Assembly: GCA_031426455.1 (NCBI GenBank)
Contig: JANPLI010000205.1
Span: 29,717 to 93,716 of the forward strand
Source of the DNA: JANNMJ01 sp031426455
Lineage (GTDB): Bacteria; Bacteroidota; Bacteroidia; Cytophagales; Hymenobacteraceae
DNA: 64,000 nucleotides
Direction of reading: 5' to 3'
Shown here one piece after another: positions 17,341 to 24,166 of this stretch. Each line of letters starts with the position of its first letter. Positions within the stretch are counted from its first letter, which is position 1. Made by a program: the position numbers and the translations under genes. The notes below the pieces were generated by a model. The model did no database searches. It was given only the letters and a program-made list of their open reading frames with translations, and was not told where the DNA came from.

Positions 17341-18336
17341 TTACACCAGCACCAACGCGCCAAGTCGTTCGGCTACTTCGCCCAGAATACCGTGAATCTC
17401 GGCGGGCGTGGCGGCCTCGACCAAGCGCATCCGGTAAGGCTTGAAGTGTTCGACGCCCTTGAAGTAGTTCGTGTAATGACGACGCATCTCGAAGATGCCG
17501 GTTTTCTCGCCTTTCCAGCGCAATGAAAAGTCGAGGTGCTGGCGGCAGACGGCCACGCGGTCGGCAATGGTGGGCAGCGCCAGATGCTGGCCGGTAGCCA
17601 CGAAATGCTTGATTTCGTTGAAGATCCAGGGGTAGCCGATAGCCGCCCGGCCAATCATCACGCCGTCCACGCCGTAGCGGTTTTGGTAATCGACGGCCTT
17701 TTCCGGCGAGTCGATATCGCCGTTGCCGAAGATGGGAATACGGATGCGCGGGTTGTTTTTGATGCGCGCGATCAGCGTCCAGTCGGCGGCGCCTTTGTAG
17801 AGTTGCGCGCGGGTCCGGCCGTGAATGGTGAGGGCCTGAATACCCACGTCCTGGAGGCGCTCAGCCACGTCTTCCACGTTTTTGGTCGAGTCGTCCCAGC
17901 CCAGCCGGGTTTTCACCGTTACCGGCAGCGGCGTGGGGCGGGCCCCGGCGGCGGTCATAGCCCCCCTAGTCGGAAAAAACGGCAAAAGCGCCGCGCCGGC
18001 GCCCCGGCAGGCTACCTGCTTCACGGGGCAGCCGTAGTTGATGTCGATCAGGTCGGGACCGGCTTCGGTGGAAATCGCCGCCGACTCGCGCATCGATTCG
18101 ATGTCGGAGCCAAAAATCTGAATGCCCACCGGACGCTCGTAGTCGAAAATGTCCAGCTTCTGCCGGCTTTTCGCCGCCGCCCGAATCAGGCCTTCACTGG
18201 AAATGAACTCCGTGTAGAGCAAATCGGCCCCGTGCGCCTTGCAGACGGCGCGGAACGGCGGGTCGCTGACGTCCTCCATCGGGGCCAGCAGCAGCGGGAA
18301 GTCAGGAAGCGAGATATGAGGGCCAATGCGCACCAT
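17341..18336 (-). CDS. dusB: tRNA-dihydrouridine synthase
   Basis: FMN-dependent enzyme that reduces uridines in tRNA to dihydrouridine. The 331-residue TIM barrel has LAPMEDVSDPPFRAVC at the N-terminus, DLIDINYGCPVKQV with the catalytic Cys, VTVKTRLGWDD, ALTIHGRTRAQLYKG, FGNGDID and DGVMIGRAAIGYPWIF for FMN/phosphate binding, followed by the helical tRNA-binding domain with MRRHYTNYFKG. The loop after GAGA (LLPFFPTRGAMTAAG) is unlike the usual LLxDxPxM form, though its length is normal. Single gene divergent from the CPBP protease gene. Confidence 0.94.
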   Translation of the reverse strand: MVRIGPHISLPDFPLLLAPMEDVSDPPFRAVCKAHGADLLYTEFISSEGLIRAAAKSRQKLDIFDYERPVGIQIFGSDIESMRESAAISTEAGPDLIDINYGCPVKQVACRGAGAALLPFFPTRGAMTAAGARPTPLPVTVKTRLGWDDSTKNVEDVAERLQDVGIQALTIHGRTRAQLYKGAADWTLIARIKNNPRIRIPIFGNGDIDSPEKAVDYQNRYGVDGVMIGRAAIGYPWIFNEIKHFVATGQHLALPTIADRVAVCRQHLDFSLRWKGEKTGIFEMRRHYTNYFKGVEHFKPYRMRLVEAATPAEIHGILGEVAERLGALVLV

Positions 18337-18489
18337 CGGAAGGCGGAAACCGGGCGCGCGGAAAAAGCGGGGCCGCGCCGGGCCGTAAATTTACGCCCGG
18401 CAGGGGCCGAACGTTCCCCGGTCGCGGTGGCGCCCCCAAAGGGGCGCTTCCATCCCTCGCTTCCTTATCGCTCTCCTTTCCGCTTCCTG

Positions 18490-19515
18490 ATGCGCGACGA
18501 CGCCCTGTTTCCGGCCCCGGATGCGCTGCCCGATCCCCTCGGCCCGTGGGCGCGGCTAATGCTGCTAATCGGCACCTGCCTGACGGGTATCGTGGTGGGC
18601 GGCCTGGTCGGTTTGGGGTTGAGCTGCCTGATCTGGGGGGTTGATTTCACGACCGCCTCGTTCGTGTCGGCCACACCCGCCAATTACCCTTTTGCGCGTG
18701 GTTTCGTGTTGCTCTCGAACTCCGTCGCGCACTTGCTGGCCCTCACCGTGGGGCCGATCATCCTGCTGCGGGCTACGTTGCCCGGCTCGTGGTGGCGCAC
18801 GTGGCGCCACACCCGACTGGGCGCCCCCGGCCCGGCCCTGGGGCTGTTGGGCGCGGGTGCCCTGCTGATCATCAGCATTCCGGCGATGACTTGGGTAATC
18901 GACTGGAACGCCCACCTCGTGCCGCCGCCCTGGCTTGCGCCGCTGACCGACTGGATGCGCGCGTCCGAAGAAAAACTGCGCGCTATCACCGAGCTGCTCA
19001 CGCGCCAGCGCACCGGGCTGGACCTGTTCACCGCCCTGCTCGGCATTGCCGTGCTGCCCGCCCTGGGCGAAGAACTCACCTTCCGGGGCATTCTACAGCC
19101 CACGGTGGCGCGGCTTTTCGGCGGCTCCACCACCGCAGGTATCTGGGTAGCGGCGGTGGTTTTCAGCGCGATTCACGTGCAGTTTTTTGGGTTCGTGCCC
19201 CGAATGCTGCTGGGCGCAGGGTTTGGTTATCTCTACGCCTGGTCCGGGCGCCTCTGGGTGCCGATGGTAGCGCACCTCACCAATAATGGCCTTCAGTTGG
19301 TGCTGCTTTATTTTTACCAACACGGGATGCTGCCCCTGGACCCCGCCAACGACGCTCCCGCGCCCTGGCCCTGGATGCTGGCGTCGGTCCTGCTGACGCT
19401 GGCTGGCGGCTGGGCACTCCGCCGCTACCTGCTGGCCCACGCCACGCCGCTGCTCACGGTGCCGGCGCTGCGGCCGGGGCAGTACGTGTCGGCCGACGCT
19501 TCCTTCCGCGACTGA
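18490..19515 (+). CDS. CPBP family intramembrane glutamic endopeptidase
   Basis: Multi-pass membrane protease of the CPBP (CAAX-like/ABI) family. I start it at ATG 18490 (MRDDALFPAPDALPDPLGPW); the open frame upstream is antisense to dusB. The 341-residue product has about seven helices. Signature motif 1 is GEELTFRG near residue 194 (EExxxR), motif 2 FSAIHVQFFGFVPRMLLG, and motif 3 HLTNNGLQLVL. Function in this organism is unknown; family members process membrane proteins or prenylated peptides. cdsA follows 27 bases later on the same strand. Confidence 0.9.
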   Translation: MRDDALFPAPDALPDPLGPWARLMLLIGTCLTGIVVGGLVGLGLSCLIWGVDFTTASFVSATPANYPFARGFVLLSNSVAHLLALTVGPIILLRATLPGSWWRTWRHTRLGAPGPALGLLGAGALLIISIPAMTWVIDWNAHLVPPPWLAPLTDWMRASEEKLRAITELLTRQRTGLDLFTALLGIAVLPALGEELTFRGILQPTVARLFGGSTTAGIWVAAVVFSAIHVQFFGFVPRMLLGAGFGYLYAWSGRLWVPMVAHLTNNGLQLVLLYFYQHGMLPLDPANDAPAPWPWMLASVLLTLAGGWALRRYLLAHATPLLTVPALRPGQYVSADASFRD

Positions 19516-19542
19516 CTTTTTGCGACTGCCTTTTTGCTGCCG

Positions 19543-20451
19543 ATGACTACGCACTCCGCCGCTGCACCCGCCGTTCCGCCCGCCCCGCTGCCCGACCCGA
19601 CGGCGCAGGCCGCGCAGCGCGTGAATCTGCGGCAGCGCATCATCGTGGGCGTACTGGGCGGCGCGTTCTTCGTTTGGGCCGTGCTGTGGCGCCCCGAAAG
19701 CCTGGTCGGGCTCCTGCTCGGCCTGACGGTGCTGGGCGTACTCGAATTCTACCGCCTCCTGACGGCAGCAGGCTTCCGGCCGATGCGTTCGCTCGGCGTG
19801 CTGTTGGCCCTGACGGTCTTCGCCACGCTGGGCCTCGACGAAGCCGGGCTGGCACTGGGCTGGCTCCGCTGGCTGGTAGCGCCGGTGGCAGCGCTGGTGC
19901 TAGTGCGCGAACTGTACCGCCCTGCGCATCCACAACCATTTGTCAATGTGGCCCTTACGTGGGCTGGCACCCTTTACGTGGCGGTCCCGCTGGGCCTACT
20001 GCCGGCGCTGGCCTTTGGGCCGCAGGGGCAGTTTTCGGGGTGGCCCGTGCTTGGCCTGGTGCTGCTGATCTGGGCTGCCGACACGGGCGCCTACGCCACT
20101 GGGCGGCTATGGGGGCGGCGCAAGCTCTTTCCGCGTCACTCGCCCGGCAAAACCTGGGAAGGTTGGGCCGGCGGCACCGCGCTGACGCTGGCTACGGCCG
20201 TGGGGCTGCACCAATGGGTGCCGGGTCAGCCGCTGGGCCTGGTACAGTGGCTGGGCGCCGCCGCGCTGGTAGCGGCCTTCGGCGTGTGGGGCGATCTGGT
20301 GGAAAGTATGCTCAAGCGCTCGCTGGGCGTCAAAGACTCCGGCACCCTACTGCCTGGCCACGGGGGCGTCCTCGACCGTTTCGACTCACTGCTTCTGGCG
20401 GCGCCCTTCGTGGTTGCGTGGGTGAAGCTGTGGTCCGCGCTGGCTGCCTAG
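19543..20451 (+). CDS. cdsA: Phosphatidate cytidylyltransferase
   Basis: Makes CDP-diacylglycerol from phosphatidic acid and CTP, the branch point of phospholipid synthesis, in the inner membrane. The ATG at 19543 (MTTHSAAAPAV) is preferred over one 9 bases earlier. The protein has 302 residues with eight or so helices and the CdsA signature VKDSGTLLPGHGGVLDRFDS near residues 266-285, preceded by WAADTGAYATGRLWGRRKL and SPGKTWEG. It is co-directional with the CPBP gene and ends at a strong terminator. Confidence 0.95.
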   Translation: MTTHSAAAPAVPPAPLPDPTAQAAQRVNLRQRIIVGVLGGAFFVWAVLWRPESLVGLLLGLTVLGVLEFYRLLTAAGFRPMRSLGVLLALTVFATLGLDEAGLALGWLRWLVAPVAALVLVRELYRPAHPQPFVNVALTWAGTLYVAVPLGLLPALAFGPQGQFSGWPVLGLVLLIWAADTGAYATGRLWGRRKLFPRHSPGKTWEGWAGGTALTLATAVGLHQWVPGQPLGLVQWLGAAALVAAFGVWGDLVESMLKRSLGVKDSGTLLPGHGGVLDRFDSLLLAAPFVVAWVKLWSALAA

Positions 20452-20510
20452 CGCGGCCGCCTTTACTGCGTACGAAACCCTACAGACGCAGTCACATCTC
20501 TGAAAACGAA

Positions 20511-20554
20511 CGCCCCGGAGCCACGACGCTTATTATTGCGGTGGCTCCGGGGCG
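20511..20554. terminator. Bidirectional terminator, cdsA / roadblock-like gene 1
   Basis: CGCCCCGGAGCCAC (20511-20524) pairs perfectly with 20541-20554, followed by GTTTAG on the plus strand. It separates two convergent genes. Confidence 0.8.
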
Positions 20555-20582
20555 GTTTAGCGGGGGCGGAAAGCGGGGGCTG

Positions 20583-21158
20583 CTACAAAAATTGCAGATG
20601 GTCTTTGGCCGTCTTCCGGGCAATCGCCAGGTTCGTGCGGCGCAGATCCACGGCCAGGTATAGAAACAGGTTTTTGTCGGGCACAAGCTGCAACAGATGC
20701 AGGTTCGACTCGGCCGTGACCAGCACTTCTTCGGCCTGGTCATCGTCCATCCGTAGCGCCTGCATCGCGTTGCGCTGCTGGCGCAACACTTCGGCGTGGT
20801 AGGCGGCGGCGGTGTCGGCATCGAACTCCGGATTACGCGACGAGCTGGCCAGGCTGATGCCCGTTTCGCTGTCGGCCACGGCCACGGCCATCAGTTCCGG
20901 CAGGGCGCGCACGATGCGGTCCACGACTTCCTGAACATCCATCGCCCCACTGGGCACCAGCGCGAAGGCCGGCGTTTCGGTGCTCCGACCAGCCCCTGCA
21001 CGCGGTGTCGTCGGCTTTTCAACCAGAGGCATCTCCGGCTGACGGCTGGCTTCACCAGGGGTTCCCAGCAACGACACGACAGGAATAGCCGGAAAGGCCA
21101 GTCGATCAGCGGCTTCGGCCGCTTCGGAAGAGAAATAATCGAAAAGGTGCAGCCTCAT
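20583..21158 (-). CDS. Roadblock/LC7-like protein 1 (rhodopsin-flanking)
   Basis: Unnamed 191-residue protein. The ATG at 21158 (MRLHLFDYFSSEAAEAADRL) follows a T-rich leader; upstream codons in frame read through the AT-rich spacer and are unlikely. Residues 1-70 are a low-complexity linker. The last 115 residues look like a roadblock/LC7 fold: VVDRIVRALPEL, AVADSETGISLASSS, a long helix (FDADTAAAYHAEVLRQQRNA), then paired strands LVTAESNLHLLQLVPD and LFLYLAVDLRRTNLAIAR. Roadblock proteins are scaffolds or regulators for small Ras-like GTPases such as MglA. It is a close paralog of the gene at 23470-23988 and more distant from that at 22652-23287. No GTPase gene is in the window. The fold is by pattern only; the function is unknown. 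Confidence 0.7.
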   Translation of the reverse strand: MRLHLFDYFSSEAAEAADRLAFPAIPVVSLLGTPGEASRQPEMPLVEKPTTPRAGAGRSTETPAFALVPSGAMDVQEVVDRIVRALPELMAVAVADSETGISLASSSRNPEFDADTAAAYHAEVLRQQRNAMQALRMDDDQAEEVLVTAESNLHLLQLVPDKNLFLYLAVDLRRTNLAIARKTAKDHLQFL

Positions 21159-21761
21159 AGGATTTTTTTGAGAAAAGATTGACAGAAAAAGAAGCCCTTT
21201 AATGGGCGAGAGTGCTGCAAATGTATGACGCAAAAACCACCAAATCCTTACAAGCCCATTCGGCGCCAAATTTCATTCGTTGAAGGAAGACGTCTGATTT
21301 CCGAACAGCAGTCAGCTTCCGGTTTCCGTTTTTATGGTGCCGTATGCCCTTCCCAGATGTTTGAGAAATTAATTTTGTTTAGTTTTTTGATCAGCAACTA
21401 TAAACAAGCCAACCCCTTGCACGCCTGACTTTTAAGAAACCTCCGGAGCTGTTCATTTTTTTTCGAGAGGCCCTAAACAAAATTAACGGTGACTTTTGCG
21501 AGGCTCCGAACCCAGTTTTTGCATTTAACCAAGTGCGACTTGCCTTGAAAGACGATTTTTTTGGAATTATAAAAACTTTTGATTATTTAATTTCTTACAA
21601 AACCAAGCGTCAAACTAAAAACAGGACGACAGAAAGAGAGGCGGAATTGTTTGGCAGATTTTAGCTTTGCGCCCTGCCGTACCTACCGTACCTGCCGCTT
21701 AACAGCCCTAAGCGGAGCGATTGCGGCGGCTTTTTTTCCACTTTTTTTCTGTTCTCTTTTT
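21159..21761. other. AT-rich divergent control region (roadblock 1 / rhodopsin)
   Basis: Some 600 bases without a credible gene, clearly richer in A+T than the surroundings, with many T- and A-runs. It must contain the start signals of roadblock-like gene 1 (leftward) and the rhodopsin gene (rightward). It holds a 14-base inverted repeat whose arms each carry a perfect -7 element. A weaker TTG...AACTTTTG pair is at 21545-21581. Confidence 0.6.
21369..21486. promoter_or_regulatory. Inverted repeat with -7 elements in both arms
   Basis: TTAATTTTGTTTAG (21369-21382) is exactly complementary to 21473-21486, 90 bases apart. Each arm contains TAATTTTG, a perfect TAnnTTTG -7 element: 21370-21377 reads rightward to the rhodopsin, and the complement at 21478-21485 reads leftward to roadblock-like gene 1. 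Could be paired promoters or a regulator site. No clear -33 elements were seen. Confidence 0.4.
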
Positions 21762-22538
21762 ATGTTATTCCTCCACGACCCGGCGGCGGCCGCCGCCGCC
21801 GCGCCGCATCTGGCAATGAACGATGCGGTGGGTTTCACCTTCTCGATGGGCTTTATGGCCCTGTTTGCGGCTTCGCTGTTTTTTCTGCTGGAACGCCAGC
21901 ACGTGCCCGCCCGCTGGGTGACGGCCATGACCACCGCCGGCATCATCTGCGGCCTGGCAGGCGTTAATTATTTATACATGAGAAATATTTACCTGGAAAC
22001 CGGCGTCTCGCCGATTCAATTCCGGTATATCGACTGGGCCTTGACCGTGCCGCTGCTTTGCGCCGAGTTTTATTTGTTGCTACGGCCGGGCGGGGCGCCC
22101 ATTTCGTCGCTCTACACCCTTGTGGGCGGCGCTTTCTGGATGATTGGATTCGGCTACATTGGCGAAGTGAACACGCAGTACGGCATGCTGATGGGCGCCG
22201 TCTCGTCGCTGGGCTACTTCGTGATCGTTTACGAAGTCTGGTTTGGGCGCCTCAACAAGCTGGCCAGTAACCTGACGAACGAAGAAGTGGTGCGGGCCTT
22301 CAATTTCCTGGGCTACTTTATCCTGGTCGGCTGGGCCATCTACCCCATCGGCTATATGACCCAGGCCAACAACCTCCTCAGCGGCCTGCACCTGAATATG
22401 GACCTGATCTACAACTTCGGTGACTCGATCAACAAAATCGGGTTTGGCCTCGTGATCTACACGATGGCAAAATCGCAGCGCGTCCGCGAAGAAGTGGACC
22501 AGGCTCGGCGCGAGGACTTTGCCGTCAGCAACGGCTAA
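21762..22538 (+). CDS. Microbial rhodopsin, proton pump of proteorhodopsin/xanthorhodopsin type
   Basis: Light-driven seven-helix retinal protein predicted to pump H+ outward. The ATG at 21762 gives 258 residues; a TTG 111 bases earlier would add an arginine- and cysteine-containing leader. The helix-C motif is RYIDWALTVPLLCAEFY: Asp91 (counter-ion), Thr95 and Glu102 (proton donor), i.e. the DTE pump signature. Leu99 at the colour-tuning site predicts green absorption. Helix F has GWAIYPIGY. Helix G has GDSINKIGFG with Asp221 and retinal Lys225. Gly146 replaces proteorhodopsin Phe152, the position that opens a carotenoid-binding fenestration in xanthorhodopsin. Asn69 replaces the usual His75. 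No retinal-forming dioxygenase gene is in the window. Confidence 0.96.
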   Translation: MLFLHDPAAAAAAAPHLAMNDAVGFTFSMGFMALFAASLFFLLERQHVPARWVTAMTTAGIICGLAGVNYLYMRNIYLETGVSPIQFRYIDWALTVPLLCAEFYLLLRPGGAPISSLYTLVGGAFWMIGFGYIGEVNTQYGMLMGAVSSLGYFVIVYEVWFGRLNKLASNLTNEEVVRAFNFLGYFILVGWAIYPIGYMTQANNLLSGLHLNMDLIYNFGDSINKIGFGLVIYTMAKSQRVREEVDQARREDFAVSNG

Positions 22539-22573
22539 TCAGCGCCCTTTCTTCGTGAACTGATGCTGTGGTC

Positions 22574-22619
22574 GCCCCGTGGGGTGGTTGCCCGTTCGCC
22601 CGGCAGCTTCCCACGGGGC
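22574..22619 (+). terminator. Terminator after rhodopsin
   Basis: GCCCCGTGGG (22574-22583) pairs with CCCACGGGGC (22610-22619), followed by a C/T-rich tract (CTTCCCTTCCCCCTCGTCTT). It precedes roadblock-like gene 2 on the same strand and may weaken read-through. Confidence 0.6.
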
Positions 22620-22651
22620 CTTCCCTTCCCCCTCGTCTTTCCTTTTCCGTT

Positions 22652-23287
22652 ATGCAAAACCCTTTCGCACCGAAGCGAGTCGTGGCCCGGCCTGAGCCAC
22701 AGCCTACGCCCCCCGCTACGGCACCTATCCCGGTCCCTGCCCCCGCCGCGACAACCCCGCCGCCCGCTGTTCCGCCCGCCGCAGCACCGCGCGCGCCTTT
22801 TACGCCCCCGTCATCGCTGCCGCCCCGGGCATCAGCGCCCCCGCCACCAGTGGCTCCGCCGCCACCTGCGGCGCCCGCACCGTTTCGCCCCATTACTCCG
22901 GCTTCGTCAGTGGCGGCGCGGCATAACGCGATGCAACAGGCCGTCGATAGCATCGCCTTGAGCTTACCCGGCACGGTGGCCGTGTTCGTGGCCGATTCCG
23001 AAACCGGATTGCTCGAAATGGCGGATCAGCAAAGCGTTCCGGAGCAAAACGAAGCCGTAGCCGCTTATTATGCCCAGGTGATGCGCTTACAGCGCCGCGC
23101 CCTGGATGCTACAGGCGTGGGGCAGCAGAAAATGCAGAATATGGTCTTCCAGTCGAGCCGCCACTACCACGCGCTGTACCCGGTGGAAGGCAGTCGCTTT
23201 TTGTGCCTCGTCGTCGATCAGCGTCAAACCAACTTGGCGATGCTCTGGCGTCTGTTGGCCACTTACGCGCCACAGCTGCAGGGGTAA
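22652..23287 (+). CDS. Roadblock/LC7-like protein 2 with Pro/Ala-rich tether
   Basis: Unnamed 211-residue protein starting at ATG 22652 (MQNPFAPKRVVARPEPQPTP). Residues about 10-85 are almost wholly proline, alanine and threonine, a flexible tether. Residues about 95-211 align without gaps to the other two roadblock-like proteins: VDSIALSLPGTVAVFVADSE, AYYAQVMRLQRRAL, then FLCLVVDQRQTNLAMLWRLL. It is the most divergent of the three and lacks the FDADTA segment. It lies 113 bases after the rhodopsin on the same strand and is the paralog most likely to be co-expressed with it. Function unknown. The lack of a signal peptide or membrane helix suggests a cytoplasmic location. Confidence 0.68.
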   Translation: MQNPFAPKRVVARPEPQPTPPATAPIPVPAPAATTPPPAVPPAAAPRAPFTPPSSLPPRASAPPPPVAPPPPAAPAPFRPITPASSVAARHNAMQQAVDSIALSLPGTVAVFVADSETGLLEMADQQSVPEQNEAVAAYYAQVMRLQRRALDATGVGQQKMQNMVFQSSRHYHALYPVEGSRFLCLVVDQRQTNLAMLWRLLATYAPQLQG

Positions 23288-23400
23288 GCGGTCAGCCATC
23301 AGCTTCAAACTGAAAGCCAACCTGCTCATAAACAAGCAGAAGCCGAGTGTCAACTATTGGATGATTGGTGGTTGATCTCTCCTCTTCATCCCGAAACAAA

Positions 23401-23436
23401 CCGGCCCCGCCTGTGCTGTTGCACGAGCGGGGCCGG
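23401..23436. terminator. Bidirectional terminator, roadblock-like genes 2 and 3
   Basis: CCGGCCCCGC (23401-23410) pairs with GCGGGGCCGG (23427-23436), followed by TTTACGTTTA. It separates two convergent paralogs. Confidence 0.75.
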
Positions 23437-23469
23437 TTTACGTTTAGGATGAACCTTTGAAGGCCCTTT

Positions 23470-23988
23470 TTAAATCTGCTGCGCGTAGCGGCGCACGACT
23501 TCGCGGGCGATGGCCACATTGGTTTCGCGCGGCGAGACCGCCAGATACAGAAACTGCGAGCCGTCGGGCGAAAGCCGCAGCAAGTGCAACTGCGATTCGA
23601 GCGTGACCAGCAGGTCGTCGACCCGGTCGCCGGATAACTGCATTGCCTGCATCACCTGGCGCTGCTGCTTGATGACCTCTGTATGATAGGCGCCCGCTGT
23701 ATCAGCATCGAAGGCGGGATTCGACGAGTAGCTGGCCAGGCTCATTCCTGTTTCCAGATCGACGATTGCCACCGCTAACAGGCCGGGCAGTTCATTGCGA
23801 ATCGCATCCACCGTCTGGCCGGGGGGTGTGTTGTTAAAATAAGCCATTGGCTCAGACGAAGAAGAAAGGGGAGAAGAGGAAAAGAAAGGGGCATCAGATT
23901 CTGACGCCGCCGCAGCGATCGCCTGAAGCCGCCGAATTTTGACTGAAGCGGGCTCCTGCCCGTGGAGCCGCAATCGCTTGCGTTTCAT
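23470..23988 (-). CDS. Roadblock/LC7-like protein 3 (rhodopsin-flanking)
   Basis: Unnamed 172-residue protein. Either ATG 23988 (a basic MKRKRLRLHGQEPASVKIRR start) or ATG 23847 (MAYFNNTPPGQTVDAIRNEL) could be used; the second begins just before the conserved domain. The domain aligns end to end with protein 1, with roughly half the residues identical by eye: VDAIRNELPGLLAVAIVDLE, SNPAFDADTAGAYHTEV, LLVTLESQLHLLRLSPD, FLYLAVSPRETNVAIAREVV. Both share the unusual QQRxxMQA helix. Convergent with gene 2 and divergent from glutamate dehydrogenase. Duplication within a 3.5 kb stretch around the rhodopsin suggests a shared task, which is inference. Confidence 0.7.
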   Translation of the reverse strand: MKRKRLRLHGQEPASVKIRRLQAIAAAASESDAPFFSSSPLSSSSEPMAYFNNTPPGQTVDAIRNELPGLLAVAIVDLETGMSLASYSSNPAFDADTAGAYHTEVIKQQRQVMQAMQLSGDRVDDLLVTLESQLHLLRLSPDGSQFLYLAVSPRETNVAIAREVVRRYAQQI

Positions 23989-24080
23989 TACACAAACCTA
24001 CTCAGTTTCGAGGGTATTTCCGCGCAACCGAGAGCCTTATTTTTTGTTCGCGCCGCCGGCCAGCGCACGGCCCCCAGCCG

Positions 24081-24088
24081 TACCTTTG
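24081..24088 (+). promoter_or_regulatory. Candidate -7 promoter element for glutamate dehydrogenase
   Basis: TACCTTTG matches TAnnTTTG exactly, 78 bases before the ATG at 24167. A TTTTTTG at 24040-24046 is too far upstream to be a standard -33 element. Confidence 0.35.
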
Positions 24089-24166
24089 TAGAGCGTGTCG
24101 ATCCGCCGTTAGGGTGGGTTGATACAACCTTCTTTACAACCCAATCAACCCCCACTTATTCAGCCG

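Noticed and set aside
17536..18489. Long open frame preceding and in frame with the CPBP protease
   Set aside because: It lies antisense to dusB, whose protein motifs are unambiguous. The CPBP protein begins naturally at ATG 18490.
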